Positions 17,977 through 24,652 of a stretch of 59,523 nt of DNA are shown here, one piece after another; position 1 is the stretch's first letter; every line of letters begins with the position of its first letter. The stretch spans positions 1 to 59,523 of the forward strand of contig PLYJ01000254.1 in the NCBI GenBank assembly GCA_003151745.1, read 5' to 3'. This DNA is from Bacteroidota bacterium (GTDB taxonomy: Bacteria; Bacteroidota; Bacteroidia; AKYH767-A; 2013-40CM-41-45). Position numbers and translations under genes: made by a program. The notes beneath the pieces were generated by a model, which was given only the letters and a program-made list of their open reading frames with translations, made no database searches and was not told the DNA's origin.

Positions 17977-18269
17977 ATTGCATAAATCACTTCATGATCA
18001 ATAGAAGCCTTGATGCAATTAATAGTAACCACGTTGTGCTTGATAGCGATTTCGTTAAGATTAATATTAATCACGTCGTGATTAATTGAAGCCTTAACGT
18101 GTTAATGAGTAATCACGTTAAAGTTGATAGTGATTTCATTGATTTTAATGCTAAACACGTCGTGTTTAATAGAAGGCTTAATGAGGTTAATAGAAGTTTC
18201 GTTGAGATGCATAGAAACTTCAACGAATTCAATAGAAGACACGGTGTGATTGATAGAAGTTTTTGTGTG
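17977..18269. repeat. 21-bp phased repeat array B (14 units)
   Basis: Fourteen diverged units, thirteen of 21 bp and one of 20 bp (18082-18101). The common frame is TTAATAGAAG followed by a variable half. Dyad cores are present: AATCACG-T-CGTGATT at 18069-18083 and AAACACG-T-CGTGTTT at 18153-18167. The plus strand stays open as heptads (for example INRSLDA, FNRRLNE, VNRSFVE), but no ribosome binding site or start context supports translation. The array marks the left border of the accessory island, 38 bp before the first copy of the GTATCA inverted repeat. Confidence 0.85.
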
Positions 18270-18307
18270 TTCGCTGTCGAGACTTGTGTTTTTACATCAA
18301 AAATCGG

Positions 18308-18349
18308 GTATCATGGTATCATTTCCCTATGGTTTTGATACCATGATAC
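18308..18349. repeat. GTATCA inverted repeat, copy 1
   Basis: GTATCATGGTATCA (18308-18321), 14-nt spacer, TGATACCATGATAC (18336-18349): perfect 14-bp arms, each with two GTATCA half-sites 8 bp apart. The right arm touches the stop codon of the coiled-coil gene. Two related copies lie at 22545 and 27206. Confidence 0.8.
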
Positions 18350-18768
18350 TAACCAGCACGTTTTATGGTATTCATAAATGCATGCATGTTCCAGAATGAA
18401 AAAAGCTTCTTTAATTCAATAATACGTTCATGTTCCGGTGTTTGAGAATTGAGAACGTCTACAATTTTCATCACTGTTTTTTGTTTTGCAAATAGTGGTG
18501 TCAATTGATCCGGCTCAATAGCCATCAGATCATTTATAAACTCTTGCTGGCGCTTTATATCAGCTTTAGCCCGCTCCAATTCAATGTTTAGCAATTCTAC
18601 TTCCCTTTGAAATAATTGAATCTGCTTTTCGGTGTTATACATATGTGTTCTTTCATACCCTATTTCAAACAACTGAAAGCAGGTGCCGAAGCCTTTTTTA
18701 AAATCTTCAGACTGTTGGTTGTATTCCTTATTGAATACTGCCTTTACTCTTTTGAATATTGAAAACAT
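18349..18768 (-). CDS. Coiled-coil hypothetical protein
   Basis: A 139-aa protein without a recognised family. The centre (about 42-80, EKQIQLFQREVELLNIELERAKADIKRQQEF) is a clear coiled coil; the ends are basic (FSIFKRVKAVFNKE) and amphipathic. No signal peptide. It is the last of a minus-strand series of accessory genes that begins near 22296 and includes the RepA-like and VirE-N-like genes, so a role in element maintenance is possible but not shown. Confidence 0.6.
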   Translation of the reverse strand: MFSIFKRVKAVFNKEYNQQSEDFKKGFGTCFQLFEIGYERTHMYNTEKQIQLFQREVELLNIELERAKADIKRQQEFINDLMAIEPDQLTPLFAKQKTVMKIVDVLNSQTPEHERIIELKKLFSFWNMHAFMNTIKRAG

Positions 18769-18810
18769 AGGGTGCGTTTATTTAGTTTTTCATTAAACTT
18801 GTTTTCAGAT

Positions 18811-18864
18811 AAAGGGTTTCACCGCAGGGGTTCAAAATTTTGAACCCCTGCAACGTAACCCTTT
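18811..18864 (-). terminator. 28-bp perfect palindrome after RepA-like gene
   Basis: GCAGGGGTTCAAAA is followed at once by its complement TTTTGAACCCCTGC (18824-18851) with no loop, and an outer AAAGGGTT/AACCCTTT pair (18811-18818, 18857-18864) extends the fold. It begins at the stop of the ATPase gene. It can work as a terminator hairpin, but a loopless perfect palindrome can also be a cruciform or a protein-binding site. Confidence 0.65.
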
Positions 18865-19954
18865 ACGCTAATGCCCATTTCTTACCATCCTTACCAATGA
18901 TTTCCAGTTCCTTCATTGTCTTATGGTCGCGTTTGGCAGTGGCAATGCCTTTGGTGGTTATCCTGTTGTGGCGTTCACAAAACTCTTTGTAGGTAATGGA
19001 TTCCTTGTTGAAGATGTTTTCTGCCAGTTCCTGCAGCTTGTCAAGCTGGGTGCTCTTATTTTCTTCCGTATTTAAAAGGTCAATAGGAATCTCCTTGCCG
19101 GTGCGGGTAAAGAGAAACTTCTTTTCGTTGAAGGTAAGCTCCATGGCATTCTGCTTGTATTCCCTCGGGCAATAGTTTCCTTTCACCACCGTCAGATACT
19201 TAACATCCCCTTCGCCCTGGCTAAGCTGCAAGGCAAGGCGCACCTTTTGCGTAAGCCCTCCGCCGCCCATAATGTGGGCTTGATTAGGCGCAAGCTTGTA
19301 ACTTGCCTTATTGATATGATGTACAAATAAAATAAAACAGTTGTGCTTCTTGGCGAAGTAATCAAAGTTGCGGACGTTCCTGCGCATGGAGATATTGTTG
19401 TTGCTGTCCGTGCCCACGAATATGTCGCCAAAGGAATCAATCACCACCAGGTCGCAGGGCTGGGCGGTGAGGTGCATGTCAAGCGTTAGCAGTATTTCAT
19501 ATTGCGTAAGGTTGTCGGCGCATAAGAAGCTGAGATCAGGCGTTGCATTTTTGTTAAGGCCTTTTAACTGCGTTTGGCATAAAAAAGAAGTGTTGTTAAA
19601 ATCATCTTCTGTGGCTATATATAATGCCCTGTTATGGATGGCAGTTAGTCCATAATCAAGGAAGTGATTGATGCCTGTAGCCACTGAAATACATAGCTGC
19701 CTTGCGAACTGGCTCTTCCCGCAATCAGGAGCGCCTGCTAATACACCTGTTCCCACTCTCGGCAGAAACGGACTCAGCAGGTAACGGTTCTCCGAGCTGT
19801 CAAGCTTTGCCAGCTCAACCGAATTGAGAATATCTTTTGAGCCATCAAAATCCTTTTCAATAGCGCAATCGTCGAATGCCTGGTTAAAGAATTTATCATG
19901 TTTTAAAGGAATGATTTTGGGAGATTCCTTTGGCTCGGTGTTTTTAGTTGTCAT
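18863..19954 (-). CDS. RepA-like RecA-fold ATPase/helicase of a mobile element
   Basis: A 363-aa P-loop ATPase of the type found as plasmid or element replicative helicase (RSF1010 RepA-like). Walker A is GAPDCGKS at 74-81, Walker B LVVIDSFGDIF at 169-179, followed by DYFAKKHNCFILFVHHINKAS with the His-rich motif 3 and GGGGLTQKVRLALQL. The C-terminal 60 residues (NIFNKESITYKEFCERHNRITTKGIATAKRDHK) look like a winged helix. The leading 45 residues are polar. It lies in the minus-strand accessory series, downstream of the BT4734-like gene and separated from it by a 17-bp inverted repeat. Loading a helicase for element replication is the likely role. Confidence 0.8.
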   Translation of the reverse strand: MTTKNTEPKESPKIIPLKHDKFFNQAFDDCAIEKDFDGSKDILNSVELAKLDSSENRYLLSPFLPRVGTGVLAGAPDCGKSQFARQLCISVATGINHFLDYGLTAIHNRALYIATEDDFNNTSFLCQTQLKGLNKNATPDLSFLCADNLTQYEILLTLDMHLTAQPCDLVVIDSFGDIFVGTDSNNNISMRRNVRNFDYFAKKHNCFILFVHHINKASYKLAPNQAHIMGGGGLTQKVRLALQLSQGEGDVKYLTVVKGNYCPREYKQNAMELTFNEKKFLFTRTGKEIPIDLLNTEENKSTQLDKLQELAENIFNKESITYKEFCERHNRITTKGIATAKRDHKTMKELEIIGKDGKKWALA

Positions 19955-19978
19955 AATTTATTTTTTTAAAAAAGGTTA

Positions 19979-20054
19979 ACCACTAAGACACTAAGTTCAC
20001 TAAGCTGCACAAAGATTGCTTCGTGGTTCTTTGTGTTCTTAGTGTCTTAGTGGT
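19979..20054. repeat. CACTAAG-type inverted repeat
   Basis: ACCACTAAGACACTAAG (19979-19995) is perfectly complementary to CTTAGTGTCTTAGTGGT (20038-20054). The word ACTAAGA/CACTAAG steps by 7-8 nt. Similar CACTAAG elements are widespread between genes of unrelated bacteria. It sits between the BT4734-like stop and the ATPase start and can act as a terminator or attenuator. Confidence 0.65.
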
Positions 20055-20059
20055 AAAGA

Positions 20060-20914
20060 TTAATTTCTCCGAAAAGCGCTGCGCACCGTTGCCACCACCT
20101 CTTTCTGATTGTAATCAAAATGATCGAGAATCTTCTCCATCGCCTCCGCTTCGCTGATGCCTCTCAGCTTGCAGCGGCGTGCAAGACGGTAACAAAAGTT
20201 GTTGCGGCTGCCCTCTTCAAAATTGATGTAGCGGCGGGTGCTTTTCACACATTCGCTAAAGAGGTTGTATTGTGTGTCCATGATATATAATGGCACTGCC
20301 ACCCTCTTTCTTTTCACTTCTTGAACAGGAACCAGTTTAGATGCATCATACACATCAGCCTCTGCATTAAGGTATGCCTGCGCATCACAGCTAAAAAAAG
20401 TGAGCCTGCAAATGTCAGAGCAATGCGAATCAAAAGATATTCCTAAAAGTGAGGCATAATAATCCATCACTGCCAGATACGTGTGGCGGTGGTTTTCTTT
20501 GCTGCCATTGGTTTTAACCAGTATTTTTATTCCGTTGCCCGATGGCGAAATAAAAAAGCCATACGTGTAACGGCAACAAGGCAGCATGGCCACTATGCGC
20601 ACCAGATCTGATGGTGAAAGGTTGTCGGCATCAAGCACGATAACGCCGGTATAGCCTGTCACGTTTTGAGCGCAACGCCGCTTTGCATAACGGCAACTAA
20701 AGGTGGCAGCAGGCAATTCTTTTTTCAATTCATTCGCCTCCTGCTTTCTGCCTTCCTTAACAAGATTGCGGATTTGAGTGATTTGTTTTTCATATCCGTC
20801 ATTTTTAATGATAGACATGATGAGTTCAATTTCCAGATCGCCGAAGCGGCTGACCAGGTCGTAACAGACGGAAGCTGTTAGCTCGTGTGGGTTGGTGGGT
20901 TTTTGATTTGTCAT
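20060..20914 (-). CDS. BT4734/VirE N-terminal-like element protein
   Basis: A 284-aa protein of the kind paired with RepA-like helicases in Bacteroidota mobile elements. The central part (about 75-180) has TGYTGVIVLDADNL, a stretch YGFFISPSGNGIKILVKTN and DSHCSDICRLTFFSCD, matching the conserved core of BT4734/VirE-N proteins, which recalls a primase-polymerase fold with acidic residues in VLDAD. The C-terminus (NFEEGSRNNFCYRLARRCKLRGISEAEA) resembles the primase C-terminal helical domain of such proteins. A priming role for element replication is inferred. A near-perfect palindrome lies 50 nt upstream of the start. Confidence 0.75.
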   Translation of the reverse strand: MTNQKPTNPHELTASVCYDLVSRFGDLEIELIMSIIKNDGYEKQITQIRNLVKEGRKQEANELKKELPAATFSCRYAKRRCAQNVTGYTGVIVLDADNLSPSDLVRIVAMLPCCRYTYGFFISPSGNGIKILVKTNGSKENHRHTYLAVMDYYASLLGISFDSHCSDICRLTFFSCDAQAYLNAEADVYDASKLVPVQEVKRKRVAVPLYIMDTQYNLFSECVKSTRRYINFEEGSRNNFCYRLARRCKLRGISEAEAMEKILDHFDYNQKEVVATVRSAFRRN

Positions 20915-20965
20915 TTGGACTATAATTTAAAGTGAGCCCAAATGTTTGTTCATGTGAAAATCAGC

Positions 20966-20983
20966 AACGCGTTATAACGCGTT
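20966..20983. promoter_or_regulatory. Double AACGCGTT palindrome, possible operator
   Basis: AACGCGTT-AT-AACGCGTT is an 18-bp perfect palindrome made of two copies of an 8-bp palindrome. It overlaps the stop codon of the upstream gene and lies about 50 nt before the start of the BT4734-like gene, a usual place for an operator. Confidence 0.45.
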
Positions 20984-21539
20984 ACTTTCTTTGTGCGTAT
21001 TCCTTTTCTTTCTTTTCCATCTCACCTGCCTCTCTCATTGCCCATTGTTGCGCTTCATTGTTGTGTACGAGCAAAGGAATAACAGATTTTATTTTCTGTA
21101 AGTTGTTTTTAAACTTTTTCTCTTTTTCTGAACCGCCTGTTCTGTCCTGCACATTGCAATAAGCACAATAACAATTATACAAGCGATTGCCTGATTTATG
21201 CCCATAGCTTAAAGCAATTGCATCAGCGTTATCCTTTGAAATTATTTTCTTTTCATAAATATGCATTAAGGCAATCTGTGGTTGTTCTAATTTGTTAGGC
21301 ACTGTTGATTGCTTAATTTTAGTGATCACTTCACGTAATTGATCACGACGTAGTTTTCTTTCCTGTGTTGCTCGTTCCTCTTCCTCTTCAAAGTGTTGCA
21401 AATCACTTTCAAGCTGTAGTACCTTGTCCTTATTAAAATGACTTGTAAAGTTCTCTACCCGGTGAATCATGTCAAGGCCAACATAGTTGCCCTTACTGAC
21501 ACCTTGAAAAAAGTCCTTAACAGTTGTTTCGTTGTCCAT
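20982..21539 (-). CDS. Accessory protein with coiled coil and Cys cluster
   Basis: A 185-aa protein I cannot assign. Residues about 35-78 form a highly charged coiled coil (LQLESDLQHFEEEEERATQ...). Residues 90-150 (SKDNADAIALSYGHKSGNRLYNCYCAYC) contain Cys123, Cys125 and Cys128; the phrase YGHKSGNRLY recalls a C-terminal domain common in small accessory proteins of Bacteroidota elements, from memory only. It follows, on the same strand, a promoter region with six 10-bp-phased AACTTT repeats. No signal peptide. Confidence 0.6.
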   Translation of the reverse strand: MDNETTVKDFFQGVSKGNYVGLDMIHRVENFTSHFNKDKVLQLESDLQHFEEEEERATQERKLRRDQLREVITKIKQSTVPNKLEQPQIALMHIYEKKIISKDNADAIALSYGHKSGNRLYNCYCAYCNVQDRTGGSEKEKKFKNNLQKIKSVIPLLVHNNEAQQWAMREAGEMEKKEKEYAQRK

Positions 21540-21570
21540 TTCTTCGCAAAAATTAAAAGGACAACAAATG

Positions 21571-21652
21571 GCAACTTTCCGAAACTTTCCGAAACTTTAG
21601 GCAATTAATTTCCCTTTTAATGGAAACTTTTGTAAACTTTTGCATACTTTTG
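21571..21652. repeat. 10-bp-phased AACTTT direct repeats (iteron-like)
   Basis: Six copies of the word AACTTT or ACTTT stand in two groups of three at 10-bp steps: GCAACTTTCC, GAAACTTTCC, GAAACTTTAG at 21571-21600 and GGAAACTTTT, TAAACTTTTG, CATACTTTTG across 21622-21652. The last one also makes TACTTTTG, a plus-strand -7 match. The block lies 32-113 nt upstream of the minus-strand gene starting at 21539. It may be an operator or an iteron-type origin for the element's replication genes. Confidence 0.6.
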
Positions 21653-21731
21653 CACATAATTAAGGTCATATAAAACGCAGCAATGCGCCAGTTATGGCAG
21701 GTGTTAAATTTCATCGTTTTGCACTAAATTC

Positions 21732-21765
21732 TAACTAAGCCCCGCCTTGCCGCGGGGTTTAGTTA
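21732..21765 (-). terminator. Terminator hairpin after the 21778 gene
   Basis: TAACTAAGCCCCGC (21732-21745), loop of 6, GCGGGGTTTAGTTA (21752-21765): 14 pairs including one wobble. It lies 12 nt beyond the stop of the minus-strand gene and, being symmetrical, would also end any plus-strand RNA started near 21652. Confidence 0.7.
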
Positions 21766-21777
21766 TTAATATATATA

Positions 21778-22296
21778 CTAAAACGGATCATCGTCATCGG
21801 CAGGGTGTATTACAACTTCTGTTTCATTCCCCGATTCATCCATTATAATTTCTATTTCCTCTTCTTCTTCTTCCTGATGTGATCGCAGCATGAACACATT
21901 TTCATTTCGTTCATTCTGGCTCTTTTGGTATTTACCGCCGGCAACAGATTTAATGGAAAGAAGACTTGACACGCCTCTCATAATTTTTGACCTGTCTGCT
22001 AATGGTTCCATCTTCATGATATCATCCACTATCAAGCGAGATGGCAAGGGACTTTTTAGGTTTAATATAAAATCAATTTTTTGCTCAAAAGTCCAGTTCT
22101 TATTATAACCGTTATCCTTAGCATCAGGATCATGACTGTGAAGGTTTTCTGCTAAATAGTTTTTGAATACTTTGTTCATCTTCTGTGTTTCAATTTGCTC
22201 CTTCCTTAAAGCCTCTATCTCGTCTTCAATCGCTTCCAACCTTCGGTTGTTATTAATCATAGCCATTTCAATCATCTGTTTGCTGAAGTATTCCAT
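21778..22296 (-). CDS. Hypothetical protein with winged-helix-like centre and acidic tail
   Basis: 172 aa from the ATG at 22296 (MEYFSKQMIEM); the frame is open 15 codons further but those lack a start context. An N-terminal coiled segment (RRLEAIEDEIEALRKEQIETQ) is followed by about 60 residues (WTFEQKIDFILNLKSPLPSRL... LADRSKIMRGVSSLLSIKSVAGGKYQ) whose spacing suggests a winged-helix fold, and by a strongly acidic tail (EEEEEEIEII... ADDDDPF). It is the first gene of the minus-strand accessory series; a DNA-binding regulator is possible but not shown. Confidence 0.55.
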   Translation of the reverse strand: MEYFSKQMIEMAMINNNRRLEAIEDEIEALRKEQIETQKMNKVFKNYLAENLHSHDPDAKDNGYNKNWTFEQKIDFILNLKSPLPSRLIVDDIMKMEPLADRSKIMRGVSSLLSIKSVAGGKYQKSQNERNENVFMLRSHQEEEEEEIEIIMDESGNETEVVIHPADDDDPF

Positions 22297-22384
22297 ATTG
22301 ATTATTTTATTTGTCTGTAAATATACGCCACATACAGTCAATACGTAAAGACAATTTTATTAACAATTTTGTAATTTATTAATA

Positions 22385-22522
22385 ATGAATATATTAGTTT
22401 TTAAAATAGCAAAAGTTATCAACAATTTTGTATTGATATTTGTTGTTATGCTTGTGACATTAAGGTTAAATTCATATTTGACCAATAGAGAAGAAAAGCC
22501 ACTAAACCTCCCCGAAGTATGA
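22385..22522 (+). CDS. Possible 45-aa single-span membrane peptide
   Basis: ATG at 22385 opens a 45-codon frame whose residues 11-32 (VINNFVLIFVVMLVTLRLNS) form one membrane span, followed by a charged tail. The stop codon lies in the loop of a perfect 14-bp terminator hairpin (22505-22536). Small size, one span and a tight terminator recall type I toxin peptides. There is no Shine-Dalgarno and the DNA is A/T-rich, so a chance frame is quite possible. Confidence 0.2.
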   Translation: MNILVFKIAKVINNFVLIFVVMLVTLRLNSYLTNREEKPLNLPEV

Positions 22523-22536
22523 ACTTCGGGGAGGTT
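22505..22536 (+). terminator. Strong 14-bp hairpin
   Basis: AACCTCCCCGAAGT (22505-22518), loop ATGA, ACTTCGGGGAGGTT (22523-22536), a perfect stem. No T-run longer than three follows. Directly upstream on the plus strand is only the 45-codon frame; it also lies 9 nt before copy 2 of the GTATCA repeat. Confidence 0.6.
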
Positions 22537-22544
22537 ACAATTTA

Positions 22545-22586
22545 GTATCACAGTATCATTTCCCTATGGTTTTGATACCATGATAC
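22545..22586. repeat. GTATCA inverted repeat, copy 2
   Basis: GTATCACAGTATCA (22545-22558), 14-nt spacer identical to copy 1, TGATACCATGATAC (22573-22586); two mismatches between the arms. A TTG in the right arm is followed 20 nt later by TAGCTGTC, a weak -7 match, the same geometry as at copy 3. It is 190 nt upstream of the methyltransferase gene. Confidence 0.75.
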
Positions 22587-22599
22587 CAAAAACTTAGCT

Positions 22600-22700
22600 G
22601 TCATTGCGAACGTATTGAAGCAATCCTCAGTCTTGAACTTGGGGATTTATTCAGTCGTACCTTTTTCGCAATGACGGCTTAGCCCCATCCCCGCAATGAC
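22600..22700. repeat. Degenerate GTCATTGCGA-type interspersed element
   Basis: GTCATTGCGAACG near 22600, GAAGCAATCC near 22617 and the inverted CGCAATGACGG near 22669 are the landmarks of the GTCATTGCGA...GCAATGAC repeat found between genes of many bacteria. No gene lies in 22701-22775, which is A/T-rich leader of the methyltransferase gene. Confidence 0.5.
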
Positions 22701-22775
22701 AATTTGAATCTTAGTTTTCAACAAACAACAACATTTTAAAAATAAAGAAATACTTTCGGCACAAACTTTTTAATT

Positions 22776-24503
22776 ATGCCTTCCCTCCAATTCAAAGGAA
22801 AATCTTTTGTCCAGAATCATCATCTTGCCGTTAAGTATCATCAGTTACTGCCTGTAAAGGCGAACAGCTTAACAGATAAGGTTTCACTGCATGACAACCT
22901 CATTATTCAAGGCGATAATCTGCTTGCTTTAAAGGCGCTGCTGCCTATTTATGCTGGCAAAGTAAATTGCATTTTCATTGACCCACCTTATAACACAGGG
23001 AATGATGTAGCAGAAGGAAAAGGATGGGTTTACAATGACAATGTAAACAGCCCCATGATACAAGAATGGTTAGGTAAAGAAGTGAATCTTGAAGACCTGA
23101 CGAGGCATGATAAATGGTTATGTATGATGATGCCTCGACTAAAGTTATTGAGAGAATTACTTAACGAAGATGGCTCTATCTTTATTACTCTTGATGATAT
23201 TGAAATTCATCGCTGTAAAATTTTAATGGATGAAATTTTTGCTGAAGCTAATTTCGTTACCAATATTGTTTGGCAAGCAAGAAAATCAGTACAAAACGAT
23301 ACCGATATAAGCACTTCACACAATCATATTTTGGTTTATGCTAAAAATCGTCGCCAGGCAGAAAGAAGATTGAAAAAGAGTAATGCAAAAAAATGGCACA
23401 CAATGGATGGATTTGTATTTTATCCATTAGAACTTGATAAGGCCAAATTTTCAAATCCTGATAATGACCCACGAGGATTATGGAAAGCCGATCCATTTGA
23501 TGCCCCTGGAGTAAGAAAGAATTTAGAATATGACATTGTCAATCCTAATACAGGAGAGGTATATACACCACCCAAAGGAAGACATTGGGGAAATGAGGAG
23601 AAAAATTACTTAGACTATTTAAAAGATAAAAGAATTCTTTTTGGAAAAACAGGCAAAAGTGGACCTCAATTAAAAGTGTTTTGGGATGAAAAGAAAGAGT
23701 ATGGAGAAATAGAAACAACATGGTGGGGAGATGGAGCAATGGAAACATATCTTTCTGATGGTATTGATGAGGAAACCGCAGAGGAATTTACAACATATGG
23801 AACAACAACAAAAGGCTCTCAATTACTACAACAAATTTTTGGAGGGGAAAAAGTCTTTAATAATCCTAAGCCGATTGAGCTAATAAGACATATATTAAAA
23901 ATCGCTTCAAAGAAAGATTCTTTAATACTTGATTCTTTTGCAGGGAGTGGCACATCCGCACATGCGGTTTTAGATTTGAATGAAGAAGATGGCGGTAAAA
24001 GAAAATTTATTTTAGTTGAAATGGAAGGTTATGCAAATGAAAAAACAGCCGAAAGAGTACGCAGAGTAATAAAAGGAGTAAAGACAGCAAAAGATGAAAA
24101 ACTAAAAAAGGGTTTAGGTGGCACCTTCAGCTACTTCAAACTTGGCAAGCCGGTAGAGATGGAAAGCATTTTGCATGGAGATACCTTGCCCACGTATGAA
24201 GAGCTTGCGCGGTATGTTTACTACACTGCCACAGGTGAGGAGTTTGATGCGAAGCATATTAATACAAAAACAAATTTCATAGGAGAAAGTAAAGACTTTG
24301 AAGTGTTCTTATTTTACAAGCCCGACATGAATTTTTTGATGAATACTGCCTTAACTTTGGACATGGCAAAAGGGCTGGGTAAAGCGAAAAATAAAAAGCG
24401 GTTAGTGTTTGCTCCTATGAAATACCTTGATCAGGATTTTTTGGATTTGTACCGTATAGAATATTCTCAACTGCCGTTTGAGATATATAGGTTTAAGGAA
24501 TAA
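22776..24503 (+). CDS. mod: Type III restriction-modification adenine methyltransferase (Mod)
   Basis: A 575-aa site-specific N6-adenine methyltransferase of the beta class. The catalytic motif IV is DPPYNTGN at 69-76 and the SAM-binding motif I is DSFAGSGTS at about 386-394, i.e. motif IV precedes motif I as in Mod proteins; the span between them contains the target-recognition region. It modifies host DNA and supplies specificity to the Res subunit. The gene is followed by a short overlapping frame and res on the same strand. No simple-sequence tract suggestive of phase variation is seen in it. Confidence 0.93.
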   Translation: MPSLQFKGKSFVQNHHLAVKYHQLLPVKANSLTDKVSLHDNLIIQGDNLLALKALLPIYAGKVNCIFIDPPYNTGNDVAEGKGWVYNDNVNSPMIQEWLGKEVNLEDLTRHDKWLCMMMPRLKLLRELLNEDGSIFITLDDIEIHRCKILMDEIFAEANFVTNIVWQARKSVQNDTDISTSHNHILVYAKNRRQAERRLKKSNAKKWHTMDGFVFYPLELDKAKFSNPDNDPRGLWKADPFDAPGVRKNLEYDIVNPNTGEVYTPPKGRHWGNEEKNYLDYLKDKRILFGKTGKSGPQLKVFWDEKKEYGEIETTWWGDGAMETYLSDGIDEETAEEFTTYGTTTKGSQLLQQIFGGEKVFNNPKPIELIRHILKIASKKDSLILDSFAGSGTSAHAVLDLNEEDGGKRKFILVEMEGYANEKTAERVRRVIKGVKTAKDEKLKKGLGGTFSYFKLGKPVEMESILHGDTLPTYEELARYVYYTATGEEFDAKHINTKTNFIGESKDFEVFLFYKPDMNFLMNTALTLDMAKGLGKAKNKKRLVFAPMKYLDQDFLDLYRIEYSQLPFEIYRFKE

Positions 24504-24505
24504 TA

Positions 24506-24652
24506 ATGATGGATCACTCAAAAAAATCAATTAAAGACTTAACCAAGCAGGACAAGGAGGTTATAATGAAAACCTTCCTGACCAAGATATTCCTGCGGCA
24601 GAAGAACAATTTAAAAAATGCAGCTAAAAGAATACCAGGTAAAAACCATTGA
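24506..24652 (+). CDS. Small ORF bridging mod and res
   Basis: A 48-codon frame starts 2 nt after the mod stop and overlaps the first 35 nt of res in another frame. Its product is basic (MMDHSKKSIKDLTKQDKE..., ending KRIPGKNH). An internal ATG at 24566 has AAGGAGG seven nt upstream, far stronger than the ribosome binding site of res itself, so translation here may couple mod to res. It may be only a coupling leader or a gene remnant. Confidence 0.35.
   Translation: MMDHSKKSIKDLTKQDKEVIMKTFLTKIFLRQKNNLKNAAKRIPGKNH

Noticed and set aside
17790-18089. 99-codon plus-strand frame before array B
   Set aside because: It starts in a common intergenic hairpin repeat and runs into the 21-bp array; no protein features.
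18099-18338. 79-codon plus-strand frame over array B
   Set aside because: Same reason; one unit of 20 bp already shifts the frame, so no protein repeat is maintained.
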